A stretch of DNA of 64,000 bases from Candidatus Gracilibacteria bacterium GN02-873 (GTDB taxonomy: Bacteria; Patescibacteriota; Gracilibacteria; BD1-5; UBA2023): the NCBI GenBank assembly GCA_003260345.1, contig MORC01000001.1:558001-622000 (forward strand). The letters are read 5' to 3'. The notes beneath the pieces are model-generated. The model had not been told where the DNA came from. It did no database searches and worked only from the letters and a program-made list of their open reading frames with translations. The position numbers and the translations under genes were made by a program. Of this stretch, positions 29,994-40,789 are shown piece by piece; position 1 is the first letter of the stretch; every line of letters begins with the position of its first letter.

Positions 29994-32195
29994 ATGTGAA
30001 TTTTTAAGAAAACATTCAGTGTATTCGTGATGTTTGCAGTATTTGTAAGCGGATTTTTCGTGTCCACAAAAATGGAAACAAGCATCAACATGAGGGCGAT
30101 AAATTCTGTTTTTTCAATGCAAATTCCATCAGTTCAAGCGCAATCTGCGACAAACAATGGAACTCAACAAACAACGAAACAATGACAGGATTTCAAAGAA
30201 GCATGAGCAAATAGCAATGCGACAGATTCATTCAACAAAAGTATGAATAATGTCGTGGTTATCCTGAATACCGCGCTTGCAGTGATTACTATGCTCGTTT
30301 CGCCTATTATCATGTTTGCATGATGGCTTATGTCGCCAGACTGGGTGACGGGTGATATGTTCGGGCTTCGAGACAAAATGTATCAACTTTGGATTACGGT
30401 TTCAAATATTCTCTATTTTGTCTATGCAATTCTGTTGATTGTGATAGCGATTGCGACGATTTTTAATGTCGAAAAATATTCCTACAAAGCGCTCTTGCCA
30501 CGACTTTTTCTTGGAATTATTTTGATTCCCTTTACTTGGTGGTTTGTCCAATTCGTGATTTCGACAGCAACGGTTGTAACCGCAACAGTATTGCAAATCC
30601 CAGGAACAATGATGAGCAAACTTCAGAATCCTGAAACAGAAACTTTTTGGACAAAAAATAATATACCAAAGCATGTCAAAGCATCCGAGATTTTCAACAG
30701 TGCAAGTAGCGTGGATTGTGACAAAACCCCCGATCAGTGTACGAGTGTTAAAAAAATTATGGAAAGCGGAAGTGGGATTTATAGTCCAATGCTCGTCTAT
30801 GCATACGGAATTTTTAAAGTTCAGGATGTTAAAAAAATTCAAAATATCAATTCTTGAGTAGATATCGTAAATACCGTTTGACAGCTAGTAAATGGCCTTA
30901 TTTTCTCGGCAGTAATGTTTTTGGTATTCGGAATACTCACGATTGCACTTGTTTATATTCTCTTCACTCGTGCCATCAAAATGTGGATGTATGCAATTTT
31001 TGCACCAATTTTTACAGCAAAAATCGTCTTCACAGAATGGAAATCAGACGAAGCACAAACATTTGATGTTTGACAATTTATCGGTTTGGCTTTTGTTCCG
31101 GCTGTAATCGGACTTGCACTCTCTTTTGGGCTTATTGTCGTGAGTACTATTCAGGATGGACTCAGTGGTCAGACTGGGGGGGCGAATTGTAATATGGAGA
31201 GTAAAGATGGATGTACGCTTCTCACTATTATGGGGAACCCAAAAAATACCATTACTCAAAGAATTGAGCCTGCGAAAACGAATGAAAATAATAAAACCTC
31301 AACAGGGTCTGGTGGTAAAATTTCTATTACAACAGTACGATTTGGTGAAGTAAGTATTGATTTTGAAGGAAAAGTTGGACCAGGGTCTCCAACGACAGTA
31401 AATACAAACGGCTGATTCCTTGGTGGATTTGGAACCGTCATTGTACAATTCATCGCGTTAATATTCATCTGGGTGGCGTTCATGGCGGCTGCATCAGTAA
31501 ATAAATGAATTGAAAAAATTCTCGCACCATTCAAAAGTTTTGGTGATCAAATGAAAACAATGGCTGGAAGCTCGATTAAAATGGTTCCTCTCCCTGGTGT
31601 TGGGACAGTTGGTGGTCTTGAAAAGCTAGGGTATAGCCTAAATAATGCGACCAATGCACGTATTGCTGAAAAATATAATAAAAGTACCGCAGGAACACTC
31701 TTTGACAATTCTTCCAATAACCCAAATAGTAGCGGTACGAATCATACAAACAATATTAGTAATCAAATTAATGTTAAGGTGGATCAGATTGATAATGGTC
31801 GTGCTCTGGCAGGAACCAGTCATACGGTGCTACGAGGCGAAGCTGACAGATTAATGAATACTGCATATACTTCAGCAAATAGTAATAATCTACAAGGTGC
31901 TCAAGATGCTATCGGAAGCCTTGCCAAAACACTATTGGATACCGCTAATGTTAATGGTCGATTTGATGAAAGAGTTCTCAGAGAGGCTATTCATCGTGCA
32001 GGTCTTAATAAAACAAAACTCGGATGGTCTATATATCAGGCTGGAAAAAATGGTCAAGGCAGCAATCAGGTGATACAAGACATGGGGGCAGATATAAACA
32101 AATTGAAGACAGAATTAAGCAATTTGCATACCAAACAACAACGCGCACCTAATGATTTGAATGCCGCATATACTGAAAATATCCATGCAGCCTAA
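29994..32195 (+). CDS. Large polytopic membrane protein, TrbL/VirB6-like topology
   Basis: 733 aa, one frame only if about nine TGA codons are Gly (codon 2 is one). N-terminal signal-like helix, then a Gln/Asn/Thr-rich segment. Hydrophobic helices follow (NNVVVILNTALAVITMLVSP, NILYFVYAILLIVIAIATIF, FLGIILIPFTWWFVQF), then a Cys-containing loop, further helices (FSAVMFLVFGILTIALVYIL, FIGLAFVPAVIGLALSFGLI, FGTVIVQFIALIFIWVAFMA) and a hydrophilic C-terminal tail of about 220 residues rich in Asn. This layout recalls VirB6/TrbL channel proteins of type IV secretion systems. No ATPase or other T4SS gene is in the window, so the family call is an inference from topology. Confidence 0.65.
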
Positions 32196-32224
32196 AAAAT
32201 AAAACCCAATTGGGTTTTATTTTT
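32194..32224. terminator. Bidirectional terminator
   Basis: AAAATAAAACCCAA / TTGGGTTTTATTTT perfect hairpin between convergent stops at 32195 and 32223. Confidence 0.85.
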
Positions 32225-32801
32225 ATTTATGAAAATTGGAAATATGTACCACATCAAGAATTTCGTTGAGCTCATTAAAAATCGGTGTGCCACTATCACC
32301 TGATTGTACTGACAAATCAGTCAAGATACGCGCACGAAACGAAAAATTTTTTCCATTTTCAAAAAATCCTGCAACCATCACATCAGTCGCAATAATTTTT
32401 CATTCCAATTTTATTTTTTTCCCATCACGCTCGACAAAAGCAAAAATTTTTTCGCCAATAATTCCCTTTTTCAAAAAATTTTTAGGAATTTTTTCCGCCA
32501 AATTTTTTCCCAAAAACGCGATATCTTCGTTCAGGTTTTTTTCGAGAATTGTGTATTTTTCGTTATTTATCAAATATTGTAAATTCTCATCATTCAGAGA
32601 ATGGGCGCTCGTGAGAATAAGATTTTCCGAAATTTTATAACCCATACTCTGAGAGAAAATTTTTCTATCATTTTCCCCAATAATTCTGACAATATTAGCT
32701 TCTTCAAGAATAGTATCACCAGTATTTTTAGTAGTACAAGAAATGCTAAAAAATCCAAAAAAAATCACAAAAATGCTCCAAAAAATTTTTTTCATATCCA
32801 T
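32223..32801 (-). CDS. Trypsin-like serine protease lipoprotein
   Basis: 192 aa. Lipobox FSISC puts a lipid on Cys22. A trypsin-fold triad is visible in order: LTSAH (His67), NEDIAFLG (Asp93) and QSGDSGTPIF (Ser170), the last being the exact GDSG nucleophile motif. The Ser part lies after a TGA-Gly (LEGKIIA), so standard-code reading would lose the nucleophile. Small size indicates only the catalytic domain, without PDZ. Probably an extracytoplasmic protease; target unknown. Start may be 32801 or the ATG two codons later. Confidence 0.8.
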
Positions 32802-32829
32802 ATTGTAGGCAAGTTTATAAAAAGTAAAG

Positions 32830-32856
32830 TTGATTTTTGAAAAAAATATATATAAT
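32830..32856 (+). promoter_or_regulatory. Candidate mscL promoter
   Basis: TTGATT (32830-32835), 15-nt spacer, TATAAT (32851-32856), 28 nt before the start codon. Confidence 0.5.
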
Positions 32857-32884
32857 TGACCCGTTTACTTTTTTATTATTTTTT

Positions 32885-33319
32885 ATGTCTGTTTTTAAAG
32901 AATTTAAGGCTTTTGCCATGAAAGGGAACGTGATTGACCTCGCTGTCGGTGTGATTATCGGTGCTGCGTTCGGTAAAATCGTTACTTCTGTTGTGGAAGA
33001 TCTCGTGATGCCAACGCTTGGTTGGCTGATTGGTGATATCGATTTTTCAAATATGTACTATGTTTTTCCTGGTTCAAAGGCACAATATGGACTCGCTCTT
33101 GCCGACGCAAAAACTCAAGGAGCAGTGCTTGCATACGGAAATTTCATCACAATCACACTTAATTTCCTCATCGTTGCGGTTGCGATTTTCATCGTTGTAA
33201 AAGCAATCAACAAGGCAAAATCACAATTTGAAAAAGAAGAAGTAAAAGTTGAGGAAGCTCCAAAAGGCCCAACTCAAGAAGAACTTCTTGCTGAAATCCG
33301 TGATCTTTTGAAAAAATAA
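32885..33319 (+). CDS. mscL: Large-conductance mechanosensitive channel MscL
   Basis: 144 aa. First helix with the pore-lining [34 protein letters not shown] loop, second helix [20 protein letters not shown], and a cytoplasmic helix ending with [14 protein letters not shown]. No TGA. An emergency valve under osmotic down-shock. Monocistronic between a promoter and a strong terminator. Confidence 0.97.
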   Translation: MSVFKEFKAFAMKGNVIDLAVGVIIGAAFGKIVTSVVEDLVMPTLGWLIGDIDFSNMYYVFPGSKAQYGLALADAKTQGAVLAYGNFITITLNFLIVAVAIFIVVKAINKAKSQFEKEEVKVEEAPKGPTQEELLAEIRDLLKK

Positions 33320-33343
33320 AAATTCCCGATTTCGGGATTTTTT
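33318..33343 (+). terminator. mscL terminator
   Basis: AAATTCCCGA / TCGGGATTT hairpin followed by T6, directly after the stop. Confidence 0.8.
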
Positions 33344-33377
33344 ATTGCGAAAAAAATTTTTTCTTTATAATATTTTT

Positions 33378-34385
33378 ATGCAAAAAAATATTATTGACAT
33401 TTTTGGTAACAACAGCGCTCTGATAGAGGAAGACAAAAATAATTTGGTGCGAATTTTTCGTGAAAAATATGGCGCTGAAAGTGTAGAAATTTGCCCGCTT
33501 GGTGATGGCGAAAATTTCAAAATATATCACGACAATATCATGAGCGTCGGACTTTTTGAGAGTACGAGAATGTTTGTTTTTTCTGGTGGACGAGAGAAAA
33601 AATCTCGTTCCAAAAAGGAAAATAATGGATTTGAAATGATTCTTGAAAAAATTCTTCCAAATCTGAATGAAAGTGATTTTTTGCTTTTTTACAATCTCGG
33701 TGCGGGCGAGGAAAATCTCAAAAAATGGCTTGAAAAAAACGCCACTCCCCGAAAACGCAATATGTCTTGGATCGTATCAGAATGGGCTAAAAAATTTGAA
33801 CTTCCAGAAAGTATTGCAAAAAAAATTCTCATACGATATCAAAATGCAGAAAAGTTGCGCGATACGGGCGATAGCAATCCCCTACTTGGTCATGCGATTA
33901 GCGCGACCATGGAGCACATTAGTATTCTTCATAAAAATGGTGAAAATATTACAGATGAGATTATTGCGCAATTTTCACATGAATATTCAGGCGATAAAAA
34001 TTTTTCACTTGTAGACGCGATTCTCGCGGAAAATATTTCCAAATCACTAGAACTTCGAAAAAAAATCAGCGAAAATCTCACTAATCCAGCAGAAGTGAGC
34101 AGTTTTTTGAGCTCGCTCATTGGAATTTTACGAAAAAATGCGTATATATTGAGACTTCGTGACCTTGGTGCTACCAAATCACAAATTATCGAAGAACTTC
34201 CATGAATTAGTAATTTTATGGTTGAGAAGGCATTGAGAAACCCTATTACAGCAGAAAAATTCTGAAAATTTTTTCAAAAAATTGAAAATATAAACATCGC
34301 TTACAGAAGCGGAAAATGAATGAAAAAAAATGTATTATGACAACTTTTGGAAATTGATACAGCCATTTTATCATTGAAAAAATAA
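33378..34385 (+). CDS. holA: DNA polymerase III subunit delta
   Basis: 335 aa clamp-loader subunit. The N-terminal part has the delta-type VGLFESTRMFVFSGG and DFLLFYNLGAG; the middle has WIVSEWAKKFELPESIAKKI and the ATMEHISILHKNGENITDE block (L.nEl.KL....g.it..); then a FSLVDAILAENISKSLEL helix and the AEVSSFLSSLIGILRKNAYILRL region (p..ll..l....R.ll.l). The last 50 residues need five TGA-Gly codons. A divergent but recognisable HolA. Confidence 0.8.
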
Positions 34386-34430
34386 TTTTTTCTGTATAAT
34401 ATCAGCACTTTTATTTTTTATAGAACTTTT

Positions 34431-35435
34431 ATGAAAAAAATTCTCCTTCTTATCGCATCACTTTTTTTGGTGACAGCTTGTGGACAACAAGCGGCAGAAA
34501 CACAAACCGGAGCAACTGATCAGACTGAAACTCAGACTGGAATGACAACAGATATTGGAACTGGTGCTGCTATCGAAAATGGTAGCCAGACAAGCCTGTA
34601 TTACATTTTGCGTGATACTGATGAAAATGGCAAAATCATCGATGGAAATATGGACGCAGAAGGTAAGCCAACTGGAACGCCGTTCACTATTACTGTTGGC
34701 GCTACTCCTGTGGTAGCTGGATTTGAAAAGGCACTTATTGGCATGCGTGCTGGTGAGACAAAAACAGTAAGCGTAGCACCAGAAGATGGATACGGAACAG
34801 GAAATATTACTCGTGAAGCATACTACGAAGATATTGCGCCTGTATTCTCTATTACACAAGAAAAAAGCCTTCTTGAAGGGAAAGTTACTCGCGAAATGAA
34901 TATTGCCGATATTCAGCCAGATTTTATCAAACAGTATGTTGATGGGAAAAAAACGGGTGACACTATCACTGAAGAAGAAGGAACGATAGTAAAACTCGTT
35001 TCTCGTACAGATGCAACGATTACCTTCGAATTCCACAATACATCAAGCCCATTTTATAACAAAAAATTGGCGGTAGGCTCTTCAGAAACAACAAATGGAA
35101 TTACTTTTAAAGTAACAAAAATTGATGGTGACAAGGTTACTCTCGAAGTGACAAATACAAATTCTCCTTTCACTGGAAAAGATTTTGTCGTTGGTGCTAC
35201 TGCTGAAACTGAAGTAAATGGAAAGAAAATAACTTATAAAATTCTCGCTATCAATGAAGCGAGCGAACAAAAAACAGTGACTCTCGAAGAAACAAACACA
35301 AATCCTCTTGCCAATAAGATACTTCACTTTACTATCAAGGTTGATTCAGTAACCCCTCCGACAACCCCTTCTGTCTTCAATACAATTGAGACGACTGAAT
35401 CAACAGAAGTATCAACTGGTACAACTACTAACTAA
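34431..35435 (+). CDS. FKBP/SlyD-type peptidyl-prolyl isomerase lipoprotein
   Basis: 334 aa. Lipobox LVTAC (Cys17), then a Thr/Gln-rich tether. The FKBP core has PFTITVGATPVVAGFEKALI followed by GMRAGETKTVSVAPEDGYG, typical of SlyD-like enzymes. After it come repeated insert-in-flap-like segments (KVTKIDGDKVTLEVTNTNSP, then VTLEETNTNPLANKILHFTI) matching the SlyD pattern (D.V.lD.NHPLAGk.L.F.i.v). Probably folds exported proteins on the cell surface. A TATAAT lies at 34395-34400. No TGA codons. Confidence 0.88.
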   Translation: MKKILLLIASLFLVTACGQQAAETQTGATDQTETQTGMTTDIGTGAAIENGSQTSLYYILRDTDENGKIIDGNMDAEGKPTGTPFTITVGATPVVAGFEKALIGMRAGETKTVSVAPEDGYGTGNITREAYYEDIAPVFSITQEKSLLEGKVTREMNIADIQPDFIKQYVDGKKTGDTITEEEGTIVKLVSRTDATITFEFHNTSSPFYNKKLAVGSSETTNGITFKVTKIDGDKVTLEVTNTNSPFTGKDFVVGATAETEVNGKKITYKILAINEASEQKTVTLEETNTNPLANKILHFTIKVDSVTPPTTPSVFNTIETTESTEVSTGTTTN

Positions 35436-35441
35436 TTTTCG

Positions 35442-36086
35442 ATGGAAATCCATATTATCTCACTTTTTCCTGAAAGTGTACGATGATATCTCGATTCAAG
35501 TATCATGAAACAAGCCCAAGAAAAAGGGCTTTTTCGCTATTATCTTCATAACCTGACAGATTGGAGTGTCAAAAATACGCGTCGTGTTGACGATAGGCCA
35601 TATGGTGGGTGAGCTGGGACAATTATCACGATTGAGCCGATGACAAATTGTTTTCGTGAATTATTTGAAAAATACGGAGAAATGCCAATTTTTTTCATGT
35701 CACCAAAAGGAAAAATTCTTGAACAAAAAGATTTTGAAAATTTTTCCACAATGCAAAAAATGATTATTTTGTGTGGACATTACGAAGGCATTGATGAGAG
35801 AATTTTTGAACTTTTTCCGATTACAGAAATTTCAATTGGAAAATATGTAATTTCGAGTGGCGAGCTGGCAAGTATGGTTTTTGTGGATGGTATTGTCCGG
35901 CTCGTAGATGGCGTACTTTCGAAAGAGTCACTCGAAGAAGAAAGTTTTAGCACAAATTTGTGAGGCAAAAAAGAGTATCCTCAATATTCTCGTCCACAAA
36001 TTTTTGAGTGATTTTCTGTGCCAGAAGTTTTATTATCATGAGATCATCGTGCAATTCAAGATTGGAAACAAAAATCCACCTCCTAA
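35442..36086 (+). CDS. trmD: tRNA (guanine-N1)-methyltransferase TrmD
   Basis: 214 aa. Makes m1G37 in tRNAs. NLTDWSVKNTRRVDDRPYGG is followed by a Gly from TGA, restoring GGGAGTIITIEPM, the knotted SAM-binding region. LCGHYEGIDERIFE, the knot segment ISIGKYVISSGELASMVFVD and the C-terminal LLSGDHRAIQDWK are all present. It needs about five TGA-Gly codons. The stop codon lies within a terminator hairpin and overlaps the stop of the convergent gene. Confidence 0.96.
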
Positions 36087-36104
36087 GGAAGTGGATAATT
36101 TTTT
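36074..36104. terminator. Terminator overlapping two convergent stop codons
   Basis: ATCCACCTCC (36074-36083) pairs imperfectly with GGAAGTGGAT (36087-36096); TAA of trmD and TAG of the minus gene share the loop. T run to the right, A-rich to the left. Confidence 0.65.
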
Positions 36105-38479
36105 CCATTAATTTGCATTTGTTTTTTGGTGATTTGCATCATTGCAACTGTTATTACTCCCGAATTTTGGGAGATTTTTTTAATTTCTGCCTCATATGTT
36201 GGCATTTTTAACAGAATCCCTCGCAATTGGTTGACTAAAATAACATCAGAAAAATTCATTTGTACTAACGAATTTTTGATTTGCAAATCCGAAATAGTAT
36301 TTTTTGAAGCATTAAATTCAAATGACAGCACATTATTTCCATATTGCGTCTGAATCGCGAACTCACCCGCTTTCTTGATGGCAACAGCACTCGCATCAAT
36401 ATTGATTCCAACGAGCGTACTGAGAAGTTTCGAAGTTTGGGTTTTTTGAGCACTATCATTCGCCGCATTTGAATTCTGGTTTTGAGTTTGTGTTGGAGAG
36501 ATATTTTGTGTAGTAATAGCCTTTTGTCATTTGCGTTCCAGATTTTTTGTCTGCGCATTATATTTTGGCAAGGCGGTCGCAGCATCAGCCACATACGGAC
36601 TTTCCTGATATTGACGATACCCTGATGCATCAACCATTTCTACAAATCATTGCAAGTGCGCTAAATCTTTTTCAATATCATTTCGCGTTCGAAGCGCGTT
36701 TTTATCCTGAGAATTTTTAATTTTTTTCTCAAAAATTTCCTGCATAATCGTGTGAATCTGTGAAATGTTGGCCACAATTTCTTTATGATTATAGCTTGAT
36801 AATTCTGGAACGCCACGATTTACAAAACTATTTGACAAATGAATTTCGCCATCTTCAATCGTCGTGTAGGTCTGGTACAGAGAATTTACCAATAGATGTA
36901 ACATTGGTTCATAAAAAGCTTCAGAAAGCGCGCCCTGTGCATTGGTGATTTGTTGAGAATTTGTCAAACCAGCAACATATCGCTGCGTTGAACTAAAAAT
37001 CGTCTTATAAATACGATACAAAGCATCGCGTTCCAGTGTTGTTCGACTCAAGAGCATCGTCTCAAAAATATTTTTTCCGAGAGACATGCGCTGCGACTGT
37101 AGGTCAGCCTGGCTTGTCTGTGCATTTTTTGCAAGCATCGGATTTTGCACATCCGGCATCATTCGTAAAATCAAGAACGAATAGAGCGAAATATCGAAGT
37201 AATCGCTCACCAGAATCTCGCTCTGAGACTGAGTTACTGTGTTATTCAAAATTCCAATAACATCAATCCCCATCTGATTATTCGACATTTTATCTTCCAG
37301 CAGATTTTTGGAAAAAATATTTGAAAGCACTTGGAACATTTTTCCTTTTCCTGTCGTTGGGTTGATATTCAGAATATCAGCCGCTTCGTCGTACAATTTT
37401 TGATAATGCGAATTTTCCGTATTTTCTCCCATAAACAAGGCAAAACGCCCATCTATAAGAAACTGTTCAATCATTTTTCGAGCCGTATTATTTTCGGAAA
37501 AAGCTTCGGTTTTTTCAAGGATTTCCTGAGTTTTGGTACGAAATTCTTCCACATCAATTTCTTCATTCACGGCACGAGAAAAAATAATTTGCAACTCCCC
37601 GAGCAAACGATGCATTTTTTTGGTTGGATTTACGATATCGGCCGTATCAGATCCAAAATTATTTTTACTATTGGTAACATAATTTTTCAAAGAATCTACG
37701 GTTTGAACACGATCCATCGATGCAGCCCGCAAAAAATCAAACAACGCCCCAACCTTTTTTTGACTCGCCAAAACAAATGGCAAAATGCGGTCTTTATCAG
37801 AATTTTGCACTTCAATTCGTGGATTAATGAACGAAATTGCAGTATTTTTGTCGCTTCCCTGCTGAATCTGAATAATTCTGAGCAAATCAGCATCTTTCAT
37901 ATCTTTATTAAGCGACGGATCAAAGCGGAAATACATTCCTGGGAACAAAATCATTTTTGTTTTTTCTTCACCCTGATCAAGAAACGCCAATTCAGCTACC
38001 ATATCAGTCGAATACAGCGTGATAGTCCCATCACTTTCATGCGATACATACATACTTCCACTCGTAATCTGTGTTAGGTGAAATGTTTTTGCAAAATCCG
38101 AAAGCGTATATAATTCGAATGGATCATACCAAGAAAAAATTCCACTCATTTTTCCAATGGAAATATTTTTGTCATCGCGTTTTATCATTTCACGATAATC
38201 AAAATCATCCGAATTTGCAAGAAAAAATCCTGATACCAATCGTCCAAAATCAGCCGAAAAAATCTCATCCTGTGTGAGTGTTTTCGCAAGAATTGGCGAA
38301 TATAAAACCGATCCCGTCTCTGTAATCGCCGGTATCGAAAAAAGAATCTCTGTTGGATTATTCATTTTTTGATCTTCCTTGGCAATTCAAGAATTTATTC
38401 CAAACGACGTTAAAACAAGGAATGTTGTGACCACTCCTGCCATCACTAGAATCAAAATGTAGCGCAAGAAGTTTTTCAT
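36083..38479 (-). CDS. Large exported/anchored protein of unknown function
   Basis: 798 aa. The true start is the ATG at 38477-38479, giving a signal anchor (FLRYILILVMAGVVTTFLVL); the join to the body needs TGA as Gly. A region resembling FecR-type folds follows (ITSGSMYVSHESDGTITLYS, then FPGMYFRFDP), and then about 450 residues of long helices rich in Asn/Ser/Gln without known motifs. The C-terminal 200 residues contain a Gln/Asn/Thr linker and a compact end domain. About four TGA-Gly. Same strand as the PLD lipoprotein with about 50 nt between, so a cell-surface function in common is possible. Confidence 0.75.
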
Positions 38480-38530
38480 AATTACGATATTATACTCACA
38501 GAATATCATAATTTTTTTGAAAATGCAAAT

Positions 38531-39547
38531 CTACGAACCACAATGTTTTCGGAAATCTTCACGTATTTTTTGGAAAATGTCAAGACGATTTCCAAGCAAA
38601 ATCCCCATTTCACGATTATTATCAAGTGAATTGGTTGTAAAATTTTCACTTCACAAAAATATGTTCCCATCATCACGCAGCATGATTTTTGCATGCAAAT
38701 ACGGTTCTGTAGCTAAAATCCAGTCAAGTCCTGATGTTTCAAATACCGCACGATTCCCTTCGTTATCAGCTGTACAAACAATTACTTTCTTCCCATTGTT
38801 ATCAAGTTTTTGAAGCAAATTGATAATATTTAGATCCGTCACGGTTTGTACATATATCAGAATCTCATCATTTGTCTCATTGATAAATTTCTCAATTTGA
38901 TGACGAGAATTGATGGGAGACATAACGATTTGTGGCGGAATTTCGGAAAGTTGGGAGAATCATTTGTGCGCAAAATCAACCTGAAAAATTTTTTCCAAAA
39001 ATTTTCGCGTTGATTCGTCAGAACCTCGATAGATATATTCACGATTTTTTGTAAAAAATGATCGCGTCCAATTCCCAGTGCTAATATAATAGTCCTCGTC
39101 AATAAGCCAAAATTTCGCATGTGTAAAAACATAGCGATTGTTGTCAGTATATTTTACAGAAATATGGTTTTCACGCAAAATTTTACGAGCTTGATTGTTG
39201 ATGGCGGGTGTGCCATAGACATTTCATTCGAGCAAAACCTGAACATCCACACCCCGATTTTTCGCATCCAAAAGCGCCTGAAAAATTTTTTCGTTTTTAG
39301 TAAATGTATAAATTTCAATCCAAATTCGATTTTTAGCTGATTCTATGGCTGAAATCAAAAAATCATCGCCTCATTTTCGTGGAAAAGAAATAATTTCACC
39401 AGCAGAAGCAAAATCCCCGCTCCCAACATTTTCTTGTCCTTCAATATTTCTTTGACCATAAAAATGCTCATCATATTCCTTCGCGCACGAAAAAAGCAGA
39501 CAAGCAAATAGTAAAACAAGAATGATACGAAAAAATTTTTTCTTCAT
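38531..39547 (-). CDS. Phospholipase D-family lipoprotein
   Basis: 338 aa. Lipobox LLFSC (Cys21). Two HKD half-sites are intact: THAKFWLIDEDYYISTGNWT and LHAKIMLRDDGNIFLGSENF (HxKxxxxD followed by the S/G-N residues). Four TGA-Gly codons, two of them next to motif regions. Members hydrolyse or transfer phosphodiester bonds in phospholipids, cardiolipin or DNA. A secreted, lipid-anchored form could act on membranes or extracellular nucleic acid. It overlaps the membrane-protein gene upstream by a few bases apart (39547/39549), indicating one transcript. Confidence 0.9.
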
Positions 39548-39548
39548 A

Positions 39549-40268
39549 CTATGATTCTTCCTCAGAAGGCTCAGAATTTCCACCGATTTCATGAAATTCT
39601 ACTCGATAGCTGGAATCATCTTTTTTGCGATAAAATCCAACTCTTGAAAGATTATACACAAGCGATAAAACTACCGCGGAAATAAGATTTGAGAAAAATA
39701 TTTTATAAATCATCAAAACTACACCAAGTGGAATAATAATATTTTGATGCGTAATAATAAATTTAAAAAGACTAGAAAGCCGAATCGTCTGCTGATAATA
39801 GCTCCAATCACGAACCCACACAAACACGGTTCCGACTTGAAAAATATATGTCTGCTCGATCATATAAATCAAAACCGAGGAGAGCCCTATAATCAGAAAA
39901 AAGCTCACAAACAAAAATTGCAGCGTATAGAGAATAGGGTTGGTCGTCTCAGAAATGACAAGACCGCCGTGCATCGGGAAAATAACCGCCAAAATAAAGA
40001 CGAGATATACAGCGACAGAAATAATAAAAACCGACATTCCAAAAGGAAGCATGCCACCAGTTGTTCACAAATCCGCATTCTTAAGGAGCAAAACGGAAAG
40101 TAAAACATATACACCCAAGCCTACAATCGCACCAAATCCCACCTCAAAAAGCCTTCGAAGTGGTACAAAATAATACAACAAAAAAACAGCCAAAAAAGCG
40201 CCAAGAAAGAAAAAAACATCAAATGGCGTGGCTCGAAATGTATTGGCAAGCGCGATAATAAGTTGCAT
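39549..40268 (-). CDS. Polytopic membrane protein of unknown function
   Basis: 239 aa with about six hydrophobic segments, for example VFFFLGAFLAVFLLYYFVP and FGAIVGLGVYVLLSVLLL, then VFIISVAVYLVFILAVIF. The C-terminal tail is acidic and cytoplasmic (SEPSEEES). A TGA-Gly sits in DLGTTGGML. The stop is one base away from the PLD lipoprotein start. No family recognised. Confidence 0.75.
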
Positions 40269-40320
40269 ACCTCAATTTTATAAAAAAAATCGATAAAATC
40301 AAGGCGATTTTGAAAAAATT

Positions 40321-40788
40321 TTATGTATATAATGCTGTCAAATAGGCTATTGCGAGGGCATCAGCCGCATCATCTGGTTTTGGAATTTCTTGAAGTCAAC
40401 AAATCATAGTGACCGCGCGCTGAATTTGAGGTTTTTTCGCATTTCCACTTCCCGTAATCCCCTGTTTCACCTGCAATGGTGTGTATTCTTGAAAAATAAT
40501 TCCACGCGATGCGAGTGTATACAAAATAACACCTCTCGCATGTGCCACATCAATTCCATTAGTTACATTTCGAACAAAAAATAATTTTTCAACCCCAGCA
40601 ATCGTCGGTTGATACAAATCAATCAGCTCATTCAAATCCGCAGCAATAAGCAACAATTTTTCTGACAATGAAATTTTGGGTGGTGTAGAAATCACACCAT
40701 ATTCAAGAACGCGAATTTTCTTATTTTCCTTTTCCAGAAAAGCAAAACCCACCGTTGTAGTCCCTGGATCAATTCACAAAATAATCAT
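40321..40788 (-). CDS. ruvC: Holliday junction resolvase RuvC
   Basis: 155 aa. IILGIDPGTTTVGFAF with the first catalytic Asp (the G of LGID is TGA), AGVEKLFFVRN with the second acid, ARGVILYTLASRGI, YTPLQVKQGITGSGNAKK, and the C-terminal PDDAADALAIAY with the last two acids. Cuts four-way junctions in recombination; ruvAB are not in the window. Confidence 0.96.
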
Positions 40789-40789
40789 A

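Noticed and set aside
37331..38077. 248-aa open frame on the plus strand
   Set aside because: Antisense to the 798-aa exported protein, with unlikely composition (His/Ile/Phe-rich) and no motif; a shadow frame.
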